This document shows positions 1-6,537 of a stretch of 64,000 nt of DNA, one piece after another. Below the pieces are notes generated by a model. The model ran no database searches. It saw only the letters and a list, made by a program, of their open reading frames with translations, and was not told the DNA's origin. The stretch is from JTS-RE37 sp041744575 (GTDB taxonomy: Bacteria > Bacteroidota > Bacteroidia > Flavobacteriales > Flavobacteriaceae): positions 1 to 64,000 of the forward strand of contig JBGTKP010000045.1 in assembly GCA_041744575.1 (NCBI GenBank), in the 5' to 3' direction. Within the stretch, counting starts at the first letter, position 1, and each line of letters begins with the position of its first letter. The position numbers and the translations under genes are program-made.

Positions 1-110
1 TCTCGGGTAAAATGAGAATGCATTACATTAAATTGTTACCCGGTGATAAAGTAAAATTAGAAATGAGTCCTTATGATTTATCTAAGGCTCGAATAACTTA
101 CAGATATTAA
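1..110 (+). CDS. infA: Translation initiation factor IF-1, 3' end only (partial)
   Basis: Only the last 35 codons and the stop are inside the window; the reading frame enters at base 3. The visible part contains the typical IF-1 C-terminal half: SGKMRMHYIKLLPGDKV, then the conserved SPYDLSKARITYRY ending. IF-1 is a small S1/OB-fold protein that binds the A site of the 30S subunit during initiation. Its position immediately before rpmJ and rpsM is the usual Bacteroidota arrangement. The stop is 5 bases before the rpmJ start, so the two are co-transcribed. Confidence 0.96.
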   Translation, partial: SGKMRMHYIKLLPGDKVKLEMSPYDLSKARITYRY

Positions 111-115
111 TAGAG

Positions 116-232
116 ATGAAAGTTAGAGCATCAGTTAAAAAGAGAAGTGCCGAGTGCAAAATAGTGCGCAGGAAAGGTAGACTTTACGTAATTAATAAAA
201 AGAATCCTAGATTTAAACAAAGACAAGGATAA
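116..232 (+). CDS. rpmJ: 50S ribosomal protein bL36 (zinc-free form)
   Basis: A 38-residue basic protein beginning MKVRASVKKRSAECKIVRR and ending NPRFKQRQG, which is the bL36 family signature. In the zinc-binding form the ligands are Cys11, Cys14, Cys27 and His32. Here positions 11, 27 and 32 are Ser, Asn and Arg and only Cys14 remains, so this is the C-minus form that cannot hold zinc. It sits 5 bases after infA and 2 bases before rpsM in one transcription unit. bL36 binds 23S rRNA near the peptidyl transferase side of the large subunit. Confidence 0.96.
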   Translation: MKVRASVKKRSAECKIVRRKGRLYVINKKNPRFKQRQG

Positions 233-234
233 TT

Positions 235-609
235 ATGGCTAGAATTGCAGGTGTTGATATACCAAAACAAAAGAGAGGCGTCATAGCACTGACCTACATA
301 TTTGGTATCGGTAAAAGCAGGGCCCTGACCATATTGGGAAAAGCCGAAGTGAATGAAGATACCAAGGTATCGGAATGGAATGATGAAGAGATCGGCAGGA
401 TCCGGGACGCCGTGGCAACCTTTAAGATCGAAGGGGAATTGCGTTCGGAAACCCAGCTGAACATCAAGCGCCTTATGGATATCGGATGCTACCGGGGTGT
501 ACGCCACAGGTCGGGTCTGCCATTGAGGGGTCAGAGGACCAAGAACAATTCCAGGACCAGGAAAGGAAAGAGAAAAACGGTAGCCAACAAGAAGAAGGCA
601 ACCAAATAA
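235..609 (+). CDS. rpsM: 30S ribosomal protein uS13
   Basis: A 124-residue protein starting MARIAGVDIPKQKRGVIAL and containing the FGIGKSRA helix-hairpin segment and the RHRSGLPLRGQRTKNNSRT rRNA-binding tail, all diagnostic of uS13. It sits in the head of the 30S subunit and contacts 5S rRNA/L5 in bridge B1. The ATG is 2 bases after the rpmJ stop. The AAGGA just upstream lies inside the rpmJ coding end and is probably incidental. Confidence 0.97.
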   Translation: MARIAGVDIPKQKRGVIALTYIFGIGKSRALTILGKAEVNEDTKVSEWNDEEIGRIRDAVATFKIEGELRSETQLNIKRLMDIGCYRGVRHRSGLPLRGQRTKNNSRTRKGKRKTVANKKKATK

Positions 610-611
610 AG

Positions 612-668
612 CCTCTAAGGAGGTCATACGCCCAGAGGTGAGGGCGGAGTTAAGTTGGCAAAGCCGCC
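612..668 (+). promoter_or_regulatory. Structured rpsM-rpsK spacer with a Shine-Dalgarno-like element
   Basis: The 83-base spacer holds TAAGGAGGT at 616-624, a match to the 16S anti-Shine-Dalgarno, but 69 bases before the rpsK ATG. CCTC (612-615) can pair with GAGG (620-623) and mask it. Alternatively CCTCT (612-616) can pair with AGAGG (634-638), which lies in the loop of a CGCCC/GGGCG hairpin (629-633 with 642-646), giving a pseudoknot topology. A further GGCGG/CCGCC pairing (643-647 with 664-668) competes with these. The pairings are read from the sequence; a regulatory role is inference. Confidence 0.4.
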
Positions 669-692
669 TACACAATATTAGACACAATAGAA

Positions 693-1085
693 ATGGCAAA
701 GACAGGTACCAAAGCCGCAAAGAAGCGCAAAGTTATAGTAGATTCAGTTGGCGAGGCTCATATAGCGGCCTCGTTTAACAACATCATCATTTCACTTACA
801 AATAAGAAGGGCGATGTTATTTCGTGGGCGTCTGCAGGTAAGATGGGATTCAGAGGATCCAAAAAGAATACCCCTTATGCCGCCCAGGTAGCCGCTGAGG
901 AGTGCGCCAAAACAGCCCATGAAGCAGGATTAAGAAAAGTGAAGGTATATGTTAAAGGCCCGGGAAACGGACGGGAATCGGCTATACGGTCCCTTCATAA
1001 TGCCGGAATTGAAGTGGCTGAAATCATAGATGTTACCCCATTACCGCATAACGGGTGCCGACCACCGAAGAGACGACGAGTTTAA
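693..1085 (+). CDS. rpsK: 30S ribosomal protein uS11
   Basis: A 130-residue protein. After a basic N-terminus (MAKTGTKAAKKRKV) it carries GEAHIAASFNNIIISLT, the GKMGFRGSKKNTPYAAQ segment, GPGNGRESAIRSL and the terminal DVTPLPHNGCRPPKRRRV, all uS11 signatures. uS11 lies on the 30S platform next to the 3' end of 16S rRNA. The start is preceded by a structured spacer rather than by a normal ribosome binding site. rpsD follows in the usual order. Confidence 0.97.
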   Translation: MAKTGTKAAKKRKVIVDSVGEAHIAASFNNIIISLTNKKGDVISWASAGKMGFRGSKKNTPYAAQVAAEECAKTAHEAGLRKVKVYVKGPGNGRESAIRSLHNAGIEVAEIIDVTPLPHNGCRPPKRRRV

Positions 1086-1103
1086 TTTCAAGTAAAAATA
1101 ATT

Positions 1104-1138
1104 CCACCGGGATCAGCGTGGATTTTTCACCGGAGTGG
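1104..1138 (+). promoter_or_regulatory. Hairpin in the rpsK-rpsD spacer
   Basis: CCACCGG (1104-1110) pairs with CCGG-A-GTGG (1130-1138), a 7-bp stem with one bulged A and a 19-base loop, in the 113-base spacer between rpsK and rpsD. No T-run follows, so it is not a simple terminator. uS4, encoded just downstream, is a known translational autoregulator in other phyla, so a feedback site is possible but unproven. Confidence 0.3.
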
Positions 1139-1198
1139 TAGTTACGATTATCGAAGGATACGCCTTAATTCATAATCACCGTTCCCAATTTCAAGAAG

Positions 1199-1804
1199 AT
1201 GGCAAGATACACAGGACCAAAAACAAAGATCGCCCGTAAATTCGGCGAAACGATTTTCGGGGATGACAAATCCTTCGAAAAGAAAAATTATCCTCCGGGA
1301 CAACATGGCAACAACAGACGCCGTGGCAAAAAATCAGAGTATTCTGTTCAGTTAATGGAAAAGCAGAAGGCAAAGTATACCTACGGCATTTTGGAAAGGC
1401 AGTTCCGGAATATTTTCACAAAAGCCAACAGAAGCAAAGGAGTAACTGGGGAGGTATTACTTCAGTTATGCGAATCCAGACTGGACAATGTGGTTTACAG
1501 GATGGGACTGGCAAATTCCAGAAGCGGTGCCAGGCAATTGGTCTCACACAGACATATCACAGTGAATGGCGAACTGGTGAACATACCTTCCTATTCATTA
1601 AAGGCCGGCGATGTTGTAGGTGTACGGGAGAAATCCAAATCCCTGCAGACCATTGATGATTCCATCTCGGCCAACAGTAGCGTATATGAGTGGATCACCT
1701 GGAACAACGACAAAAAGGAAGGGACTTTCGTCTCAGTGCCTGAGCGAATCCAGATTCCGGAAAATATCAAGGAACAATTAATCGTCGAGTTATACTCTAA
1801 ATAA
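1199..1804 (+). CDS. rpsD: 30S ribosomal protein uS4
   Basis: A 201-residue protein starting MARYTGPKTKIARKFGE, with the NYPPGQHGNNRRRGKKSEY segment, the LERQFRNIF region and the S4 RNA-binding domain (residues about 95-160, including ESRLDNVVYRMGLA and SRSGARQLVSHRHITVNG). The N-terminal zinc-knuckle cysteines seen in some S4 proteins are absent. uS4 is a primary 16S rRNA binder that nucleates 30S assembly. It lies between rpsK and rpoA, as is normal, with a 17-base gap to rpoA. Confidence 0.97.
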   Translation: MARYTGPKTKIARKFGETIFGDDKSFEKKNYPPGQHGNNRRRGKKSEYSVQLMEKQKAKYTYGILERQFRNIFTKANRSKGVTGEVLLQLCESRLDNVVYRMGLANSRSGARQLVSHRHITVNGELVNIPSYSLKAGDVVGVREKSKSLQTIDDSISANSSVYEWITWNNDKKEGTFVSVPERIQIPENIKEQLIVELYSK

Positions 1805-1821
1805 ACAATACAGATCCGACT

Positions 1822-2814
1822 ATGGCATTATTTAATTTTCAGAAACCCGATAAAGTTATAATGATTGATTCCTCTGATTTTGAGGGGAAATTCGAATTTC
1901 GTCCTTTGGAACCTGGATACGGACTGACGGTCGGGAACGCATTAAGAAGAGTATTACTGTCCTCTCTGGAAGGATTTGCAATCACCTCGGTAAGAATCGA
2001 TAAAGTGGAACACGAATTTTCCGTGATTGAGGGCGTTGTGGAAGATGTTACCGAGATTATTCTCAACCTGAAACAGGTACGCTTTAAAAGACAGATCGAC
2101 GATGTGAATGAAGAGACTGTTTCCATTTCAGTGAGTGGGAAAGAGCAGCTGACCGCCGGAGATTTTCAGAAATTCATTTCAGGCTATCAGGTGCTGAACC
2201 CGGAACTTGTGATTTGTAACATGGATCCAAAGATCAGCATCAATCTGGAAATCATTATTGAGAAAGGACGCGGATATGTTCCGGCCGAAGACAATAAAAA
2301 ATCTAATGCCCCATTGGGAAGCATTGCGGTCGATTCCATTTTTACACCCATAAAGAACGTAAAATACAGCATTGAGAACTTCAGGGTTGAGCAAAAGACG
2401 GATTATGAGAAGTTGGTATTTGAGGTGGTGACAGACGGTTCCATCCATCCCAAAAATGCCCTCACCGAAGCGGCCAAGGTCCTTATACATCACTTTATGT
2501 TGTTTTCTGATGAACGCATTACGCTGGAGGCCGATGAAATCGCTCAGACGGAAACCTATGATGAGGAATCTTTACATATGAGGCAACTCCTTAAGACAAA
2601 ACTTGTAGATATGGATCTTTCAGTCCGTGCCCTGAATTGTCTTAAAGCGGCTGAAGTTGATACCCTGGGCGACTTGGTTTCATTCAATAAGAATGACTTG
2701 ATGAAGTTCAGGAATTTTGGGAAAAAATCCCTGACCGAGCTAGAGGAACTGGTCATCAACAAAGGTCTCAATTTTGGAATGGACCTTTCAAAATACAAAT
2801 TAGACAAGGATTAA
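1822..2814 (+). CDS. rpoA: DNA-directed RNA polymerase alpha subunit
   Basis: A 330-residue protein. The N-terminal dimerisation domain (about 1-230) includes FEFRPLEPGYGLTVGNALRR and LLSSLEGFA. The C-terminal helix-hairpin-helix DNA-binding domain (about 255-320) includes LSVRALNCLKAA and FRNFGKKSLTELEE. The length matches the family. Alpha seeds assembly of core polymerase and contacts upstream promoter DNA and activators. It is co-transcribed with the ribosomal genes, 17 bases after rpsD. Confidence 0.97.
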   Translation: MALFNFQKPDKVIMIDSSDFEGKFEFRPLEPGYGLTVGNALRRVLLSSLEGFAITSVRIDKVEHEFSVIEGVVEDVTEIILNLKQVRFKRQIDDVNEETVSISVSGKEQLTAGDFQKFISGYQVLNPELVICNMDPKISINLEIIIEKGRGYVPAEDNKKSNAPLGSIAVDSIFTPIKNVKYSIENFRVEQKTDYEKLVFEVVTDGSIHPKNALTEAAKVLIHHFMLFSDERITLEADEIAQTETYDEESLHMRQLLKTKLVDMDLSVRALNCLKAAEVDTLGDLVSFNKNDLMKFRNFGKKSLTELEELVINKGLNFGMDLSKYKLDKD

Positions 2815-2819
2815 CCTGC

Positions 2820-2849
2820 TTCGGAATGATGTGAGTTTCACATCCCGGA
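2820..2849 (+). promoter_or_regulatory. Extended hairpin in the rpoA-rplQ spacer
   Basis: GATGTGA (2828-2834) pairs perfectly with TCACATC (2838-2844) across a 3-base loop. The stem continues, after a 3-base AAT bulge, through TTCGG (2820-2824) with CCGGA (2845-2849, one G-U pair). It lies 5 bases after the rpoA stop and 22 before the rplQ start, with no T-run. It could be a processing, stabilising or translational control element. Confidence 0.4.
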
Positions 2850-2871
2850 CAAAGTATATATTATAATTATC

Positions 2872-3579
2872 ATGAGACACGGTAAGAAAGTCAATCACCT
2901 AAGCAGAAAAACAGCCCATAGGCGTTCTATGCTGGCCAATATGGCCTGTTCGCTGATTGAACATAAACGAATCAATACAACCGTTGCCAAAGCCAAGGCA
3001 CTGAAACTGTTTATTGAACCTTTGATCACAAAATCAAAGTCCGAGAACAATGTAAGTGCCGAAAAAGGAACGCATAACAGGAGGATCGTCTTCAAGAATC
3101 TTCGGGATAAATTTGCAGTAACCGAACTGTTCAGTGCGGTATCGGAAAAAGTAGGGGACCGTCCGGGAGGCTACACCCGGATTATTAAACTGGGAAATCG
3201 TCTTGGGGACAACGCCGATATGGCGATGATAGAACTTGTGGATTTCAATGAAGTCTACAATGCCGGCCAACCGAAGAAGCAGAAAACTACCAGAAGAAGC
3301 AGAAGGGGGAAAGCTGCAGAAGCCGCTCCTGAAACTGAAACAGCTGTCGCTGAAAAGCCGGCAGGAGTCAAAGCACCTAAGGCTGATAAGGCAAAAGATA
3401 CGGATAAGCAACCGAAGGCGGAGAAGGAAACCAAAGCTGAGGCACCGGTTGCCACAGAAGTGGAAACCGAACCTGTAACACCGGACGCAGCTGAATCTGA
3501 TGCAACAGGCGAAGTCAATGAGGAGCCGGGCATAGAAAATGAGAAGAAAGACAAGAAAGACTCTGAACAGGAAAGCTGA
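2872..3579 (+). CDS. rplQ: 50S ribosomal protein bL17 with long C-terminal extension
   Basis: A 235-residue protein. Residues 1 to about 125 form the bL17 fold, starting MRHGKKVNHLSRKTAHRR, with ACSLIEHKRINTTVAKAKAL and GDRPGGYTRIIKLGNRLGDNADM. Family members are usually about 115-160 residues. The remaining ~110 residues are a low-complexity Ala/Glu/Lys/Pro/Thr tail (for example PKADKAKDTDKQPKAEKE) without predicted fold, ending KKDKKDSEQES. Shorter tails of this type are common in flavobacteria. bL17 lies near the peptide exit tunnel. It is the last gene of the operon, followed by a strong terminator. Confidence 0.95.
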   Translation: MRHGKKVNHLSRKTAHRRSMLANMACSLIEHKRINTTVAKAKALKLFIEPLITKSKSENNVSAEKGTHNRRIVFKNLRDKFAVTELFSAVSEKVGDRPGGYTRIIKLGNRLGDNADMAMIELVDFNEVYNAGQPKKQKTTRRSRRGKAAEAAPETETAVAEKPAGVKAPKADKAKDTDKQPKAEKETKAEAPVATEVETEPVTPDAAESDATGEVNEEPGIENEKKDKKDSEQES

Positions 3580-3606
3580 TTTTGGCTCGGAAATTATAAA
3601 AATTGC

Positions 3607-3638
3607 AAGGGATAGGCCACACAGCCTATCCTTTTTTT
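3607..3638 (+). terminator. Intrinsic terminator of the ribosomal operon
   Basis: GGATAGGC (3610-3617) pairs with GCCTATCC (3624-3631) around a 6-base loop (CACACA). The stem can be extended by A-T and G-U pairs to 3607, and a run of seven T follows (3632-3638). It starts 28 bases after the rplQ stop and ends the alpha operon transcript. Confidence 0.92.
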
Positions 3639-3751
3639 ATATGCTCCTGCCAGGAATAACCATAGGGGACATGCAATCGATACGGTATTTTCCAATTATT
3701 GAATAAGGTATCAAAATGGGGCAGAAAAAGTGTTAATTGTAATGGTTCTTT

Positions 3752-3759
3752 TATCTTTG
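3752..3759 (+). promoter_or_regulatory. Promoter -7 box upstream of carA
   Basis: TATCTTTG fits the Bacteroidota -7 consensus TAnnTTTG exactly. No good -33 element is seen at the usual distance; the nearest TTG (3737-3739) is too close. Transcription would begin near 3765, about three bases before the ATG of an 18-codon ORF that leads into carA. Confidence 0.5.
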
Positions 3760-3767
3760 TGCCGACA

Positions 3768-3824
3768 ATGACAAATGTATTTCAATACAGTAAACGGAAT
3801 TATTACCTAAGATACCTCTATTAA
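3768..3824 (+). CDS. Possible 18-codon leader peptide ORF before carA
   Basis: Read in frame from ATG 3768 the ORF gives MTNVFQYSKRNYYLRYLY and stops at TAA 3822-3824, one base before the carA GTG. Five of its 18 residues are Tyr and two are Arg. A consensus -7 box ends 8 bases before its ATG, so the mRNA would have almost no leader. The stop-to-start spacing suggests that ribosomes finishing this ORF could restart on carA. No Shine-Dalgarno is present for either. Translation is not proven; short ORFs of this size also occur by chance. Confidence 0.4.
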   Translation: MTNVFQYSKRNYYLRYLY

Positions 3825-3825
3825 A

Positions 3826-4953
3826 GTGAAATATCAACCCAGGAAAAAAGCTTTGCTCTTATTGGCCGATGGCACCATATTTTACGGTAAATCCATTGGA
3901 GATATGGAAGGAACCGCCTCGGGAGAGGTTTGTTTTAACACCGGGATGACGGGCTATCAGGAAATTTTCACGGATCCTTCCTATTTCGGGCAGCTGATGA
4001 TCACAACCAATGCCCATATTGGAAATTACGGAACTCATAAAAGTGAAGTGGAATCTGATTCCATAAAGATTGCGGGATTGATTTGCAAGAATTTCAGCTA
4101 TGATTTTTCCCGGCCCGTTGCTAATCAGAGCCTGAAAATGTTTATGGATGCGAATTCATTATTTGGAATTTCGGATGTGGATACCAGGGCACTTGTAGCC
4201 TATATACGGGATCATGGAGCCATGAATGCGATCATTTCCACAGACGTTGGCCATCTTGAAAAGTTGAAGGCCCAATTGAAGGAAGTTCCGGCTATGGACG
4301 GTCTTGAACTCGCCTCGAAAGTCTCTACCTCTGAGCCCTACTTTTATGGAAATGAGCAGTCAAAATACCGTATTGCCGCACTCGACATAGGCATCAAGAA
4401 AAATATCCTCAGAAACCTGGCCAGGAGAGATGCTTATATCAAGGTTTTCCCATATAATGCGACTTACGATGAGATGAATGAATGGCAACCTGACGGTTAC
4501 TTTATTTCCAATGGCCCGGGAGACCCGCAGCCTCTGGAAGCCGCAATCAGCCTTACGCGTCAGATCATTGCCGGCGATAAACCCCTCTTTGGGATCTGCC
4601 TCGGACATCAGATCATTGCCCTGGCCAATGGGATCTCGACTTATAAAATGCATAATGGGCACAGGGGTATCAATCATCCTGTCATGAATCTGTTGACTGG
4701 AAAGGGAGAAATAACCTCCCAAAACCATGGATTTGCCATAAACAGGGAAGAAACTGAAAGTCATCCGGAATTGGAAATCACACATGTCCACCTGAATGAT
4801 CACACGGTGGCCGGGATGCGGATGAAGGAGAAAAATGTTTTTTCAGTTCAGTATCATCCGGAAGCAAGTCCGGGACCTCACGATGCCAATTATCTGTTTG
4901 ATCAGTTCTTTGAAATGATCGCTGCAGGGGTGACCAGGACCGCTTTGGTTTAA
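3826..4953 (+). CDS. carA: Carbamoyl-phosphate synthase, glutamine-hydrolysing small subunit
   Basis: A 375-residue protein with GTG start (MKYQPRKKALLLLADGTIF). The N-terminal CPSase small-chain domain (about 1-140) includes FNTGMTGYQEIFTDPSYFGQ. The class I glutaminase domain follows, with nucleophile Cys in FGICLGHQIIALA, HNGHRGINHPV, and the His-Glu pair in QYHPEASPGPHDANYLF. It supplies ammonia from glutamine to CarB for carbamoyl phosphate, feeding arginine and pyrimidine synthesis. carB is not adjacent. The start is one base after a possible leader ORF, which may couple their translation. Confidence 0.96.
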   Translation: MKYQPRKKALLLLADGTIFYGKSIGDMEGTASGEVCFNTGMTGYQEIFTDPSYFGQLMITTNAHIGNYGTHKSEVESDSIKIAGLICKNFSYDFSRPVANQSLKMFMDANSLFGISDVDTRALVAYIRDHGAMNAIISTDVGHLEKLKAQLKEVPAMDGLELASKVSTSEPYFYGNEQSKYRIAALDIGIKKNILRNLARRDAYIKVFPYNATYDEMNEWQPDGYFISNGPGDPQPLEAAISLTRQIIAGDKPLFGICLGHQIIALANGISTYKMHNGHRGINHPVMNLLTGKGEITSQNHGFAINREETESHPELEITHVHLNDHTVAGMRMKEKNVFSVQYHPEASPGPHDANYLFDQFFEMIAAGVTRTALV

Positions 4954-4986
4954 ACGGGGAATTTTTCCTTTCAATGGCTATTCTGT

Positions 4987-5019
4987 TTTGGCAATACACT
5001 TGATGCTTTCGTATCTTTA
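4987..5019 (+). promoter_or_regulatory. Promoter of eno
   Basis: TTTG (4987-4990) and TATCTTTA (5012-5019, one mismatch to TAnnTTTG) are separated by 21 bases. The implied start near 5025 leaves a ~90-base 5' UTR. In that UTR GGCGG (5050-5054) can pair with CCGCC (5077-5081), or CAGGC (5048-5052) with GCCTG (5069-5073). Confidence 0.5.
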
Positions 5020-5116
5020 CAAGACGCATACAGACTTCCTTTTTTGGCAGGCGGCAATCGTTCTGTAAGCCTGAAACCGCCGAACTTGTAGATTATTAAC
5101 TTTAAATATACTTTGA

Positions 5117-6409
5117 ATGAGTATTATCATCGACGTTCACGCAAGACAAATTTTTGATTCCCGTGGAAATCCAACCGTGGAGGTAGATGTCATCACGGAA
5201 AACGGGGTTATGGGAAGAGCAGCCGTCCCTTCCGGGGCCTCGACAGGAGAACATGAAGCAGTGGAACTCAGGGATGGGGGAAATATGTTTATGGGCAAGG
5301 GCGTCAGTAAGGCCGTCGACAATGTCAATACCACCATAGCGGAGGAGATCAGAGGAATGCTGGTCTTCGACCAAAATAAAATAGACCAGGTGATGATCGA
5401 TCTTGATGGTACACCTAATAAATCCAAATTGGGAGCCAATGCCATACTCGGTGTTTCACTGGCAGTCGCAAAGGCTGCCGCCAATGAACTGGGAATGTCA
5501 GTTTATCGATATGTTGGCGGGGTGAGTGCAAATACCCTTCCCGTACCTATGATGAACATTATCAACGGAGGGTCACATTCGGATGCGCCGATCGCCTTTC
5601 AGGAATTCATGGTGATGCCTGTAAAAGCCAAAGATTTTAGTCAGGCCATTCAGATGGGCACAGAAATTTTCCATCATTTGAAAAAAGTACTCCATGACCG
5701 CGGTCTGAGTACTGCTGTTGGTGATGAGGGAGGTTTTGCACCGACCCTTGATGGCACGGAGGATGCCCTCGAAACCATAGCGAAAGCCGTGGAAAAAGCA
5801 GGGTACCAACTGGGCAACGATGTGATGATCGCCCTGGATTGTGCAGCCGCTGAATTCTATGTGGATGGAAAGTATGACTATACTAAATTCGAAGGGGATA
5901 AAGGAGCGGTCAGGACATCAGAGGAGCAGGCCCAGTACCTAGCCGACCTTTGTGACAACTATCCTATCATTTCGATTGAGGATGGCATGGATCAAAATGA
6001 TTGGGCCGGATGGAAGCTGCTGACCGAAAAAATCGGTGATAAAGTACAGCTTGTCGGAGATGATTTGTTTGTCACCAATGTGGAGAGGCTATCGAGGGGT
6101 ATTAAGGAAGGTATCGCAAATTCCATATTGATTAAAGTGAACCAGATTGGAACCCTGACCGAAACCATTGCAGCGGTTCATATGGCCAAAAATGCGGGCT
6201 ACACTTCCGTGATGTCCCACCGTTCCGGAGAAACCGAGGATAATACCATTGCCGACCTGGCTGTTGCCCTGAATACAGGACAGATAAAGACCGGATCTGC
6301 CTCCAGGAGCGACAGGATGGCAAAATATAATCAGTTACTCAGGATCGAGGAAGAATTGGGAACGACAGCCTATTATCCGGGACAAAAGGCCTTTAAGGTA
6401 GCACGATAA
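5117..6409 (+). CDS. eno: Enolase
   Basis: A 430-residue protein, normal for the family. It interconverts 2-phosphoglycerate and phosphoenolpyruvate in glycolysis and gluconeogenesis. Visible signatures: RQIFDSRGNPTVEVDV at the N-terminus, GASTGEHEAVELRD, the catalytic GDEGGFAP, the metal ligands in IALDCAAAEF, SIEDGMDQNDW and LVGDDLFVTN, and the C-terminal SHRSGETEDNTIADLAV. It is separate from carA and has its own promoter. Confidence 0.98.
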   Translation: MSIIIDVHARQIFDSRGNPTVEVDVITENGVMGRAAVPSGASTGEHEAVELRDGGNMFMGKGVSKAVDNVNTTIAEEIRGMLVFDQNKIDQVMIDLDGTPNKSKLGANAILGVSLAVAKAAANELGMSVYRYVGGVSANTLPVPMMNIINGGSHSDAPIAFQEFMVMPVKAKDFSQAIQMGTEIFHHLKKVLHDRGLSTAVGDEGGFAPTLDGTEDALETIAKAVEKAGYQLGNDVMIALDCAAAEFYVDGKYDYTKFEGDKGAVRTSEEQAQYLADLCDNYPIISIEDGMDQNDWAGWKLLTEKIGDKVQLVGDDLFVTNVERLSRGIKEGIANSILIKVNQIGTLTETIAAVHMAKNAGYTSVMSHRSGETEDNTIADLAVALNTGQIKTGSASRSDRMAKYNQLLRIEEELGTTAYYPGQKAFKVAR

Positions 6410-6537
6410 TTGCTGCAATGGATGAATTTCAAATGCAGACCTAAGAATGATTCCGGAAGCCCCCGCGGGACGCTCTCGGGGAAATGTGCCTTCGCTTTAT
6501 TCCCTGGACTGAAGTAACCCGAATATTGATTTACAGC

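Noticed and set aside
184..720. A 178-codon minus-strand frame across rpsM and rpsK
   Set aside because: It is antisense to two certain ribosomal protein genes and to their spacer.
6461..6481. GC-rich inverted repeat (CCCCG and CGGGG) between eno and the glycogen synthase
   Set aside because: Only 5 bp with an 11-base loop and no T-run; not enough for a terminator call.
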